From Pseudoalteromonas caenipelagi (GTDB lineage Bacteria > Pseudomonadota > Gammaproteobacteria > Enterobacterales > Alteromonadaceae), in assembly GCF_013140855.1 (NCBI RefSeq), contig NZ_JABBPG010000002.1, positions 496,001 through 560,000 of the forward strand: a stretch of 64,000 nt of DNA, given 5' to 3'. The position numbers and the translations under genes were made by a program. The notes beneath the pieces are model-generated. The model was not told where the DNA came from. It saw nothing but the letters and a program-made list of their open reading frames with translations, and did no database searches. How positions within the stretch are numbered: the stretch's first letter is position 1; the number at the start of each line of letters is the position of its first letter. This document shows positions 18,753 to 26,932 of the stretch, piece by piece.

Positions 18753-20330
18753 TTAGCCTGACTTAGCCATTTCCTGTTCGAATGAGATCACAATAAATTC
18801 GGCTGGATGAGTAATCGCGACTTTTACCGACACTTTCATAAAACCGTTTAGAATATCGTCACTAGTCATGGTGGTGCCTAAACCACACTCAACCTGAAAC
18901 GCATCTGACGCTTTTGAGCCTTGCAGACCACCTTCTTTCCAAATGCTCATCAAAAAGCTGCCGATTTCACTTTTAACAGCTCCCCAAGTGTTAACATCAT
19001 TTGCTGCAAACACATACGCTCGAGCAGCCAATTTGCAGGATTGCTCTAAGAAGGTCATGGTGCGGCGTACTGATATATAACGCCAATCCTGAGAGTTACC
19101 ATCGAGCGTACGTGCGCCCCATACTAAAATACCTTGACCATTGAAAAAGCGAATAGCGTTAATTGATTTACCTGACACCGCATCTACGTTCAAACCTGCC
19201 TGCTGCGTATCATTCAAGCGAATTGGCAATGTCGATGCACCAACAATACTTGTGTTAGCTGGCGCGCCCCATACACCTTTCACATTATCATTGACGGTAT
19301 AAACACCCGCCATACCGCCACTTGGTGGTAACAAGTTAGCATCGGTCAATACGTGATTAACAATCTGTGCATAAGTTTGAGAAGCATTCAACAAGGCAGC
19401 ATTAAGCTGCGAAGTGGTCATTGAGCCATCATCGGCTTCAATCATAGAAATGATTTTTGAAGCCGTTGGATTTGGCGCGGATGCTGGGTTTAACAAAGGC
19501 TCTAACTGCTTAACGTCACCACCAAATAAGTTGGTGTAGTTAATCTCTGACGATTGCATAATAGTCGTGCCAATGAACGGGTAGTAAGCAACGCCATAGT
19601 TCAAACTGTTTGAACCGGTATTGTTTCTGAACGTTTCTATATCGTTGGTATAGGTAATTGGATCGGGTGTATTGCCACCAATAACATCGAACATACACAC
19701 CGCTGTTTGCATTGAACCTGCTTGCAACAACATTTCTTGCATTAAAGTCCCGTTATCAGCAACAGATAACAACGTCGCTTCAGGGCAGATATAAATTGTT
19801 GGTTCCTGCTCGTATTGCAGTAGGTCTAACCCATTTTTTAGGTCACTGAGCTGAACATTGGGGTTAACAATTTGCTCTCCAACAGTACCCGCTTTACCAG
19901 ACGAAGGGCCGTAGGTTCCTATAGACACGATATACGCATCGCCGCCGCCATTTTGGTAAAATAAACGCACACTGTTGTACAGATAATAAATACTGCTTGG
20001 ATCGGGAACTATTGAATAATAGCTACCGGAGATCATCAAATAATCGCCAGTGGTTGGCTTTTCTTTTTGTTCTACTAAATAGTATTCAGGGCTATATTGC
20101 GTGGCTGGATCTGCCGGTGGTGGCGGATTACCGTTCATGTAAATAGACTGAAACTCAGCGAATGAGGTAATTTTTTGTGCTTTGTTGAAGTAAGACTTGC
20201 CCTGATACTCAGCCGTTGGTGTATAACCAATAAACGCAGGTACCGCCGTTGCTACGGGGACCACTGAGTTAGGGAAGGCATTGACTTCATCAATGTACAC
20301 GCCGGGTGTTTTAATGTTGGAAGTTACCAT
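18753..20330 (-). CDS. Contractile tail sheath protein
   Basis: The 525-aa protein begins MVTSNIKTPGVYIDEVNAFPNSV, the standard sheath N-terminus, with AFIGYT shortly after. The C-terminal third is the conserved sheath core: GQGILVWGARTL, DWRYISVRRTMTFLEQS and a final VAITHPAEFIVISFEQEM. Contraction of this polymer drives the tube. Only one sheath gene is present, whereas Afp and PVC encode three; single-sheath loci are known in other eCIS lineages including MAC-type particles. A 235-bp non-coding gap precedes it, suggesting its own promoter. Confidence 0.95.
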   Translation of the reverse strand: MVTSNIKTPGVYIDEVNAFPNSVVPVATAVPAFIGYTPTAEYQGKSYFNKAQKITSFAEFQSIYMNGNPPPPADPATQYSPEYYLVEQKEKPTTGDYLMISGSYYSIVPDPSSIYYLYNSVRLFYQNGGGDAYIVSIGTYGPSSGKAGTVGEQIVNPNVQLSDLKNGLDLLQYEQEPTIYICPEATLLSVADNGTLMQEMLLQAGSMQTAVCMFDVIGGNTPDPITYTNDIETFRNNTGSNSLNYGVAYYPFIGTTIMQSSEINYTNLFGGDVKQLEPLLNPASAPNPTASKIISMIEADDGSMTTSQLNAALLNASQTYAQIVNHVLTDANLLPPSGGMAGVYTVNDNVKGVWGAPANTSIVGASTLPIRLNDTQQAGLNVDAVSGKSINAIRFFNGQGILVWGARTLDGNSQDWRYISVRRTMTFLEQSCKLAARAYVFAANDVNTWGAVKSEIGSFLMSIWKEGGLQGSKASDAFQVECGLGTTMTSDDILNGFMKVSVKVAITHPAEFIVISFEQEMAKSG

Positions 20331-20565
20331 AACATCGTTTGCCTTTTGTTCCTGTTTGACTAAATTTCGTTTTCCTTCGACCTATGACCTATCAAGTGAA
20401 GTGAAAACCCTTTTGTGTCGTTACAGTAAAGTGTTGCTTGCCACTGTATCGACTGGTTGTTTTACGGTATTTCACATGCCATTTTCTAAGCAAACCCGGT
20501 TATGTGGGTCAACCCAAATCAGACATTTCGGGTCTGACGCTAGCGCTACTCAATGGCTAAGTAAC
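20331..20565 (-). other. Non-coding gap upstream of the sheath gene
   Basis: This 235-bp gap breaks an otherwise tightly packed operon. On the minus strand it contains an inverted repeat TCAGAC-N7-GTCTGA (20519-20537), a short TGGGT-ca-ACCCA palindrome at about 20505-20516 and a tandem TAGGTCATAGGTCG near 20390. I see no ORF with a ribosome binding site. The layout would allow early termination after the cap-side genes and a fresh start for the structural genes. Confidence 0.5.
20483..20512 (-). promoter_or_regulatory. Candidate promoter for the sheath and downstream eCIS genes
   Basis: On the minus strand TTGACC (20512-20507) is followed after 18 bp by TAGAAA (20488-20483). The -35 is 5/6 to sigma-70 consensus and the -10 is poor. 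Support is mainly the position in a 235-bp gap before a highly expressed structural gene. Confidence 0.25.
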
Positions 20566-21405
20566 CTAGAAATAAACATACATATGTGACTGTATACAGC
20601 TTGATGACACCTCTTTGAGATCTTCTTGTGTACCGAAATGAAGCTGATCGCATCTTGGGGCTGGTAGCGCGCTAATCACGGTCCGGCTGATATTGTGCGC
20701 CCCAGTGCTATCTAATTGTTGAGTATCAACGAGCTCAAAGCGGGGCTGCGGTACTTGCTGAAGGGGTAAATTAAACTCCCCACTATCACTTAACCAGGCT
20801 GTTTCGCCTTCTTGAGTCTTGTATACACTTGGCGTTGAAAACGAAACTTCATTCTGCTTATCAACTAATTGAGGGTGATGCAAACGGGTCTGACCACGTT
20901 GTATGAGGTGATATACCCACTGTGTTGCACGCGCTGACAAAGCAATTTGATAGTCTTCATTAGTCATCAAATCATTGATATTAAAAATAACCTTTGCAAT
21001 AGCATGTTCCACTAACCCATTCTCTTGAGCTTGAACCAAGGTATTAATTGGCAACAAGTTCACTCCTTTGGCTGTGGACTTTGGTTCACTATTAGCGCTA
21101 TTGAACTGCAGACATCCTTTCCAATCCATCGGCAAGTCAGTAAAGGTTACAAACTCACTTAAAGGTTGTACTAGCCAGAACTCCAATGTCTGGATGCTTT
21201 TACTGTGCTTTAAGTAACGTAAAAAGTCAGTTTTTGGGGCGATTTGGTGGGCGTATAAGCGCCAAGTCGTACCATCTTTGTGCAACGACATTTGATACTG
21301 ATTTAACCAAAATTGGGTAGTAGATGTTGCCTGCAATTGTGCATTACGCCACTGCTTATCAGCGAAGTAGCCATGCTCAAGAAGTAAGCTAAACAAAGTA
21401 AACAT
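20566..21405 (-). CDS. Unrecognised eCIS protein between cap and sheath genes
   Basis: A 279-aa protein with no signal peptide or membrane segment. It begins MFTLFSLLLEHGYFADKQWR and has a middle section NGLVEHAIAKVIFNINDLMTNEDYQIALSARATQWVYHLI, of which the helix NDLMTNEDYQIALSARATQW is the most structured part. The C-terminal third is Pro/Gln/Ser-rich and looks disordered. It starts one base inside the stop region of the tail-cap gene, so the two are translationally coupled. I do not recognise a named family. Its coupling to the cap gene suggests a partner of the tail terminator, such as a cap adaptor of the sort described in the marine AlgoCIS particle; this is inference from position. Confidence 0.8.
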   Translation of the reverse strand: MFTLFSLLLEHGYFADKQWRNAQLQATSTTQFWLNQYQMSLHKDGTTWRLYAHQIAPKTDFLRYLKHSKSIQTLEFWLVQPLSEFVTFTDLPMDWKGCLQFNSANSEPKSTAKGVNLLPINTLVQAQENGLVEHAIAKVIFNINDLMTNEDYQIALSARATQWVYHLIQRGQTRLHHPQLVDKQNEVSFSTPSVYKTQEGETAWLSDSGEFNLPLQQVPQPRFELVDTQQLDSTGAHNISRTVISALPAPRCDQLHFGTQEDLKEVSSSCIQSHMYVYF

Positions 21406-21974
21406 TAAACCGATGCCTCACTATCAACACTGGTTATTGCACTAACATTGCCGGTTACTTGCAGTGACTGCACCGCCACATGGCGTATTTTGTATATAAT
21501 CGATGGTTGATATTTCGCTCCCAATGCACTCCATAAGTTATGGGTTTGCGTATAAGGCGAGTTTTCTATTTCAAACTGCAGCTGAACTAAGTCCGACGGC
21601 ATATTAGGGAAGTCTTTTTTAGTCAATGTCGGATAGGCTTGAAAGAAGGCCACTGATGCACTTAAAAATTTCAGTGCTTCATTATATGAATCAAAGTGTG
21701 CGGTCAGTAATATGTCCAAATTAAAACGCGTAGTGGGCTGCAGTTGTTGAATTTGAGTTGTTTGTACCGTTCGTTGACCACCGTAAAACTGCTTATTAGT
21801 TTCATGTTCTAAATTGATCAGCGTAATAACAAGTTTGTTTTGATTCGCAAGTGGTGGTGTACCATTTGACTCAACCAAATGGTTCATGATGACAATGTCG
21901 CCATCAAGCGCAAATTTTGTTCTCAAAGTCTGATTAAGTTGCTGTTCTACAAAGCGTAATGCTGTATCAATCAC
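21405..21974 (-). CDS. Tail terminator/cap protein, DUF4255 (Afp16/Pvc16-like)
   Basis: The 189-aa protein has the DUF4255 (Pvc16 N-terminal domain) layout: MIDTALRFVEQQLNQTLRT at the start, a beta strand NKLVITLINLEHETN, and RFNLDILLTAHFDSYNEALKFLSASVAFFQ, followed by LQFEIENSPYTQTHNLWSALG. In Afp and PVC this hexameric protein stops tube and sheath growth at the distal end. It is the first gene of the eCIS locus as transcribed. The start is GTG at 21974 with AGGA about ten bases upstream. Confidence 0.9.
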   Translation of the reverse strand: MIDTALRFVEQQLNQTLRTKFALDGDIVIMNHLVESNGTPPLANQNKLVITLINLEHETNKQFYGGQRTVQTTQIQQLQPTTRFNLDILLTAHFDSYNEALKFLSASVAFFQAYPTLTKKDFPNMPSDLVQLQFEIENSPYTQTHNLWSALGAKYQPSIIYKIRHVAVQSLQVTGNVSAITSVDSEASV

Positions 21975-22874
21975 TATGTATTAGTCCTGTTATCTACAAA
22001 AAACAATTATTCCTTTGCGGGTTAGCAAAAATCACACAAAAAGTTAACTTAGTGTAATCCAGTTAGAACGGATAGCAATTACACTGAATTACAGTATGAA
22101 TCTTTGTGTTATGTAACGCATTGATATTATTGGTCTGTAAGAATTTTGGATATGATAAAAATGGTACTTATATATGGTGATTGAGCAGTGGTTGAAAAAA
22201 TAGTAAATTTTAACTAGGTGTAATTTTGTTGTAAAAACCGTAGCGGCTGTAGATATCACTGTAATTCAAGTTTTATTGGCATTTTGAAATAGATTAAATA
22301 GCTTCAGTGCAGTTTATATTTTTCGCTTTAGCGACGCAAAATAGACATTGCGGCTACCCCTAAACTTTACATATTAGCGCTACAGCAAACTTAAACCAGA
22401 GCGACTTAATCTTTTAAACGTAATCTTCTTTGTGAAGTTTCTACAGGCTCTAGTCGTTCGCCTCAAATTTATTTTTTTACGTCAATTTATCTGCGACCTT
22501 AAAGGTTCTGCTGTCTTCGAAACGCTACAATTTATCCAATGAACTGTTGTTTAAACTCCCTCTGATGACGTTTTCATATTACCCAATTCTTGACACACTA
22601 TTTTATAGCGAAAAGGTAATAAATTAGATTTGTAATCGTCTGTAACATACATTTATTTACATGTCTGCTACATTTATTTAGGTCTACAGGGAAAGGCGTA
22701 ACGGCATGATTACTAAATGGAGTAAGTTTGCAGTACTTGCCTAATATTAAACCCTTAAAAACTAAAGATTGGACTGTGTAACTGCGCGATTAGTGCATTT
22801 GGTTGGGCTATATTTTGCCGAGCCATTTTTACATTGCGTAGCTATTTAACACAAAATAAATCAAGGAACTAACA
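21975..22874. other. 900-bp non-coding region between eCIS and oxidase loci
   Basis: This AT-rich region separates two divergent transcription units. I find no ORF longer than a few codons with a credible ribosome binding site. It holds several TGTAAT/ATTACA words, concentrated near the eCIS side. The right end provides AAGGA eight to nine bases before the oxidase ATG. Both flanking promoters must lie here. Confidence 0.6.
22051..22095. promoter_or_regulatory. Candidate operator of the eCIS locus
   Basis: A perfect inverted repeat AGTGTAAT (22051-22058) and ATTACACT (22078-22085) with a 19-bp spacer lies 77-111 bp upstream of the cap start codon. A third related half-site, AATTACAG, follows at about 22088-22094. 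Further copies of TGTAAT occur near 22209 and 22261. The spacing of half-sites suits a dimeric transcription factor. The regulator is unknown. Confidence 0.4.
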
Positions 22875-24842
22875 ATGACACATTGTAAACTTGGCAGTGA
22901 AATAGAGTATAAAACTATCCCAGATTCAGTCGATATTGCGATCGTTGGTGCGGGCATGTCTGGCCTGTATAGCGCATGGAGATTGCAAAATGAGACAGAC
23001 GAAAACAATTTCGTCATTTTGGAGCGCTCTGATAGAACGGGCGGCCGTTTAGACTCAGATCTAATTAAGTTTAACAATCAAAAAAAAGGCCCTAATCAGC
23101 CAGACACCATCACAGTGAAAGAAGAACAAGGTGGAATGCGTTTTTTGTTTGATGGTATGGATGACTTAATGGCCTTGTTTTTAAAGCTCGACTTGCAGGA
23201 CGACATCGTACCATTTCCAATGAATAGTGGTGGTAATAATCGCTTATATTTCCGTGGACAAAGCTTTTCAGTAGACCAAGCCAAGGAAGATAATTTTGCT
23301 ATTTGGTCAGAACTTTATAATTTGGATCAGAGCGAACAAGGGATGAATCCCACCGAAATAGTAAATGTAGTATTTAATCGTATTTTACAAGCAAACCCTC
23401 AATTTAATGAGCGCCCTAAAATCAAAGGCCCACAGTTTTGGCAAAACTTCCGTTTAGAGTGTAAGTGGAAAGATAAAGGGTTAAACGAATGGTCATTATG
23501 GGACCTTTTCTCTGATATGGGCTATTCGCAAGAGTGTATAACGATGCTTTATCGAGCACTTGGGTTTAATGGCACCTTTTTATCCAAAATGAATGCGGGT
23601 GTGGCATATCAGCTACTTGAAGATTTTCCAGCAGATGCAAACTTCCGCACCTTTAAAGATGGCTTTAGTACCTTACCTAACGCATTAGTTGAACAAATAG
23701 GCCAAGAGCGAATTCATTTAAAAACAGAAATAGAAGCCATTGATTACGACAAACATTGCCAAGAATATATTCTCCGTTATACGCGCACGCAAGAGGATGG
23801 TTGCTACGTGAGCGGTACCCTCCGTGCCAAAAAGGTTATTTTAGGGCTACCTAGACTTGCACTAGAGCGACTATTTATAGGTTCTAATGCATTTAATGAA
23901 TTACCCAAAGAAGAGTCTCAAAAGCTTTGGAATACGCTGCAAACAGCAACGAATCAACCACTGCTTAAAATCAACTTATATTACGATACGCCATGGTGGG
24001 CAAAAGGTATAACAGGGCGTCCTTCGGTAGAATTTGGCCCTAACTTTGCTGACTTGCCGACCGGTTCAGTCTATCCATTTTATGCAGTTAATGAACCACT
24101 TGTTGCAGCGCTAATGTATCAGGAACGCAAAACGCATGATAACGAAGAGGCACAGGCTAGGGTTAAGGAAATTAATACACAAAAGTATGACCGCCCTGCT
24201 GCGTTAACGATTTACTGTGACTATTTGAATATTAACTTTTGGAGCACACTGCAAAACAAAGGTGAGCTGTACCATAACCCAAATCAAGATCAATACATAT
24301 GTGAAGTGCCATCAGACATCTATCCTGCGTCGGTTGCGGTAGTTGAGCAGGCGACCGCTTTCTTTAAAGATATTTTTGACACACGCTATGTGCCGCAACC
24401 AGTACTAACGAGTGCGCGCATTTGGGAAGGCAGTGTTGACTTTGATTTACCGGCCAGTCAGCAATTCGGATATGGCGTACACCAGTGGGCTGTGGGGGCT
24501 GATGACAAGCAGGTAATGGCCGATTTAACAGAGCCTCTACCTAATTTGTTTACCTGCGGCGAAGCATTCTCAGACTATCAAGGTTGGGTTGAGGGGGCAC
24601 TTCGCTCCACTGACTTGGTGTTAGAAAAAGGCTTCAATTTGAAGCCCTTAGATAAGCTATACAAAGAACAAACCGGCGTAGCGCCTTCGGTTGCCATCAA
24701 AGTGGCTTATGAAGAAAACGCATCGCGATTAATTCATGAATATATTGATCCTAAACTTAAATTGAGCGATGCACCTGTCGACGAAAGATTTGATAGAAAC
24801 AGCATCTTAGGTGTTAGTTTAACCTATTTCGACAAAGCTTAA
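22875..24842 (+). CDS. Flavin-dependent amine/L-amino-acid oxidase
   Basis: A 655-aa FAD enzyme of the monoamine oxidase superfamily. It shows the dinucleotide-binding GAGMSG at residues 25-30 with E50 at the ribose-binding strand end, the RTGGRLD motif at 54-60, and the C-terminal FAD-binding segment FTCGEAFSDYQGWVEGALRS. There is no signal peptide, so it should act in the cytoplasm. Such enzymes oxidise amines or amino acids to imines with H2O2 release; L-amino-acid oxidases of this type are known in Pseudoalteromonas and in tryptophan-derived pigment pathways. It is larger than typical 450-500-aa monoamine oxidases, as are L-amino-acid oxidases and aromatic amino acid monooxygenases. The next gene encodes a 2-oxo-acid decarboxylase homologue, supporting an amino acid as substrate. 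Exact substrate is unknown. AAGGA precedes the ATG. Confidence 0.85.
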   Translation: MTHCKLGSEIEYKTIPDSVDIAIVGAGMSGLYSAWRLQNETDENNFVILERSDRTGGRLDSDLIKFNNQKKGPNQPDTITVKEEQGGMRFLFDGMDDLMALFLKLDLQDDIVPFPMNSGGNNRLYFRGQSFSVDQAKEDNFAIWSELYNLDQSEQGMNPTEIVNVVFNRILQANPQFNERPKIKGPQFWQNFRLECKWKDKGLNEWSLWDLFSDMGYSQECITMLYRALGFNGTFLSKMNAGVAYQLLEDFPADANFRTFKDGFSTLPNALVEQIGQERIHLKTEIEAIDYDKHCQEYILRYTRTQEDGCYVSGTLRAKKVILGLPRLALERLFIGSNAFNELPKEESQKLWNTLQTATNQPLLKINLYYDTPWWAKGITGRPSVEFGPNFADLPTGSVYPFYAVNEPLVAALMYQERKTHDNEEAQARVKEINTQKYDRPAALTIYCDYLNINFWSTLQNKGELYHNPNQDQYICEVPSDIYPASVAVVEQATAFFKDIFDTRYVPQPVLTSARIWEGSVDFDLPASQQFGYGVHQWAVGADDKQVMADLTEPLPNLFTCGEAFSDYQGWVEGALRSTDLVLEKGFNLKPLDKLYKEQTGVAPSVAIKVAYEENASRLIHEYIDPKLKLSDAPVDERFDRNSILGVSLTYFDKA

Positions 24843-24852
24843 TTAGACCAAC

Positions 24853-24878
24853 AGGAGGCCCTGCGCCTCCTTTTTTTT
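24853..24878 (+). terminator. Rho-independent terminator after the oxidase gene
   Basis: AGGAGGC (24853-24859), a 5-nt loop and GCCTCCT (24865-24871) form a perfect GC-rich stem followed by eight Ts (24871-24878). It ends only 23 bp before the start codon of the next gene on the same strand. Confidence 0.9.
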
Positions 24879-24901
24879 GCCTTAAAGTCTTGAGAATAAG
24901 T

Positions 24902-26704
24902 ATGAATAATGTAATTGATAAATATTGCGTTGCTGATTATTTAAAGCAGCGTTTAGAAGAAATTGGTGTTGAACAAATGTTTGGCGTAGCGGGAAACTAC
25001 ACCGCCGCACTTCTTGATGTTATTTTGTCTGATGATAATTCACCGATAAAAATTTCTGGTAACGCTAATGAAATATGTGCTGGCTTTGCCGCGGATGCTT
25101 ATGCGCGCTTCAAAGGTGTTAGCGCACTGTATGTCACATACAGTGTGGGGGCGTTTAGTTTACTCAATACCATAGCAGGTTCTTTTGTTGAGCAAGTACC
25201 AGTTATCCTGATCAATGGCGCACCAACAAATAAAGAAGATCAAATATCAAAACAAGCTGGCTTGTTATATTCCCACACTACGGGTTATGACTTTGTTGAT
25301 ATTCATATGTTTAAGCCTATTACTGTGGCGGCTGAGAGAATAACTAACGCACAACAGGCTCCCTACCAAATAGACTCAGCTATCACTGCTATGCTAACTC
25401 AAAAGCGCCCTATTTACTTTGAAGTGGCCGAAGACGTGTGGCGTACTCCATGTCAAAAACCTCAAGGAAAGCTCGCTTCAGGCGTTAATGCAACAATCAC
25501 CGTGAGTGAGGCAAGTAATGCTGCACAAGCAACCGTTGAATTGATGTTGGACAAACCAAACAGTATTTTTTGGGCGGGTATTGAGTTACAACGCTATGGT
25601 TTACAAGATAAGTTCTTAGAGCTATTGGGGTTACTTAATCATTCCCATACGCTACCTAATAAGCATATACATTTTGTGACTACGGCATTAAGTAAGTCAG
25701 TAATTGAAGAAACTCATCCGTGGTTTGAAGGGTGTGTTACGCTTAAAAACGAAGAGATAACCCAGCTTGTCGGAGAAGATGGCGCACTAATTGGTATTGG
25801 TACCTGGACAACGGGCAAAGACACAGGCAACGAAGATATACGTAGCAGCAAAACGGTATTGGCTGCACACGATGGTGTTTTTGTAGGTGCAAATTTCTAT
25901 CCATCTGTGCAGTTAGACCAATACCTAGATGCACTGATAGAAAAGTTCACTGAACTAGCTGTCGTTGAATCTGCAAAGTTATCAGGCCTGCGCTTGACCA
26001 ATGCCCTAGCAAAACAAGCCCGTACTTGTCCAAACTCTGATAGCACACTTGGTTATGATAATTTCTTCCATGCAATGAGCCAATGGATCAGCGAAGACGA
26101 TGTGATGATTGTAGATGCAGGCTTCCCGCTTATCGGTGCACAAGGAGTTAAAATTCCTTCTCGTAATGGCTTTGTTGCACAGGCTGCATGGTTGTCTATC
26201 GGTTATTCTGTGCCTGCGGGTACTGGTGTTAAATGTGCGATGCCAGACAAACGTGCAGTAGTGGTGGTTGGTGATGGCGCATTTCACGAGACGTGCCAAG
26301 CTGTTGCTGATCAGCACGCGTACGGTCAAAACACCGTTGTCTTTGTCATCGCCAACGGTATTTATGGTATTGAGCAATACTTAGTTAATCCTAACCCATT
26401 CAGACAGCCGCCTGTCGATTACAAAGATGAGTTACTCGATAACGTTTATGCATACAATGAGCTACCAAGTTGGAAAATTGCCAAAGTCACTGACGCTTTT
26501 GGAGGCGTGGGTCGCACCGTGAGCCATATGAGTGAGCTGATGGCGGTGATGGAAGAAATAAGATGCAACCCTGAAAGTAACTTTGTGGTTGAAGTCTGTA
26601 TTCCTAAGGAAAACGTACCTTTGTCAATTGCACAAGAAGCCGGAAGTGCAGTTGGTGAAGATGAGATTGATAATCCAAATTGGCCGCCAGCGGGTAAGTT
26701 TTAA
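24902..26704 (+). CDS. ThDP-dependent 2-oxo-acid decarboxylase-like enzyme
   Basis: A 600-aa protein of the pyruvate/indolepyruvate decarboxylase family. The ThDP-activating glutamate is in NEICAGFAADAYAR (E57), the ThDP-Mg motif is GDGAFHETCQAV to IANG, and the C-terminal glutamate is in YGIEQ. Compared from memory with Zymomonas pyruvate decarboxylase, catalytic Asp27 (AGDYN) is Asn32 here (AGNYT) and the His-His pair is Ser124-His125 (SHTTG). The protein may therefore use a different substrate or mechanism. The ATG at 24902 is preferred over the TTG four codons upstream because GAG lies seven bases before it and the TTG has none. The preceding gene is an amino acid oxidase homologue, so a 2-oxo acid from that reaction is a natural substrate guess. 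Confidence 0.85.
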   Translation: MNNVIDKYCVADYLKQRLEEIGVEQMFGVAGNYTAALLDVILSDDNSPIKISGNANEICAGFAADAYARFKGVSALYVTYSVGAFSLLNTIAGSFVEQVPVILINGAPTNKEDQISKQAGLLYSHTTGYDFVDIHMFKPITVAAERITNAQQAPYQIDSAITAMLTQKRPIYFEVAEDVWRTPCQKPQGKLASGVNATITVSEASNAAQATVELMLDKPNSIFWAGIELQRYGLQDKFLELLGLLNHSHTLPNKHIHFVTTALSKSVIEETHPWFEGCVTLKNEEITQLVGEDGALIGIGTWTTGKDTGNEDIRSSKTVLAAHDGVFVGANFYPSVQLDQYLDALIEKFTELAVVESAKLSGLRLTNALAKQARTCPNSDSTLGYDNFFHAMSQWISEDDVMIVDAGFPLIGAQGVKIPSRNGFVAQAAWLSIGYSVPAGTGVKCAMPDKRAVVVVGDGAFHETCQAVADQHAYGQNTVVFVIANGIYGIEQYLVNPNPFRQPPVDYKDELLDNVYAYNELPSWKIAKVTDAFGGVGRTVSHMSELMAVMEEIRCNPESNFVVEVCIPKENVPLSIAQEAGSAVGEDEIDNPNWPPAGKF

Positions 26705-26716
26705 AAGTCACTTTGT

Positions 26717-26750
26717 AATAAGGCTCAGAGTTAAGTCTCTGGGCCTTATT
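26717..26750 (+). terminator. Terminator hairpin after the decarboxylase gene
   Basis: AATAAGGCTCAGAG (26717-26730) pairs with CTCTGGGCCTTATT (26737-26750) across a 6-nt loop, a 14-bp stem with one wobble pair. The U-tract is short, but the position 12 bp after the stop fits a terminator. Confidence 0.7.
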
Positions 26751-26855
26751 TACAATTCCCCTTTGTTTTTTGTAAATCCCCTTTACACACCCAATTTTGC
26801 AATAATTTTTTGCGCAATTCTTTAAATAACTCTTTGTTTATTATAGAGTACGCGT

Positions 26856-26898
26856 GTTCTTGTAATTAGAACGCAGTAACCCATTTTTATGTTCGAAC
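26856..26898. promoter_or_regulatory. Two GTTC/GAAC palindromes upstream of the YciI gene
   Basis: GTTCT-N7-AGAAC (26856-26872) and GTTCGAAC (26891-26898) lie 35-77 bp before the YciI start codon. Similar paired palindromes are often repressor sites. No regulator is encoded nearby. Confidence 0.3.
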
Positions 26899-26932
26899 GG
26901 TGGGTGCAATAGCATGTATAAAAGGAAAAGCA

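Noticed and set aside
1..21974. Ordinary contractile prophage
   Set aside because: No capsid, portal, terminase, integrase, lysis or replication genes; presence of DUF4255 cap, DUF5908 and CIS tape measure points to an eCIS.
22706..22744. 12-codon ORF (MITKWSKFAVLA) with AAAGG upstream in the 900-bp gap
   Set aside because: Too short and without amino acid bias or a following attenuator; it may be a decayed signal peptide start, but nothing supports a gene.
26006..26377. 123-aa minus-strand ORF inside the decarboxylase gene
   Set aside because: Antisense shadow of a well-supported coding region containing the ThDP motif.
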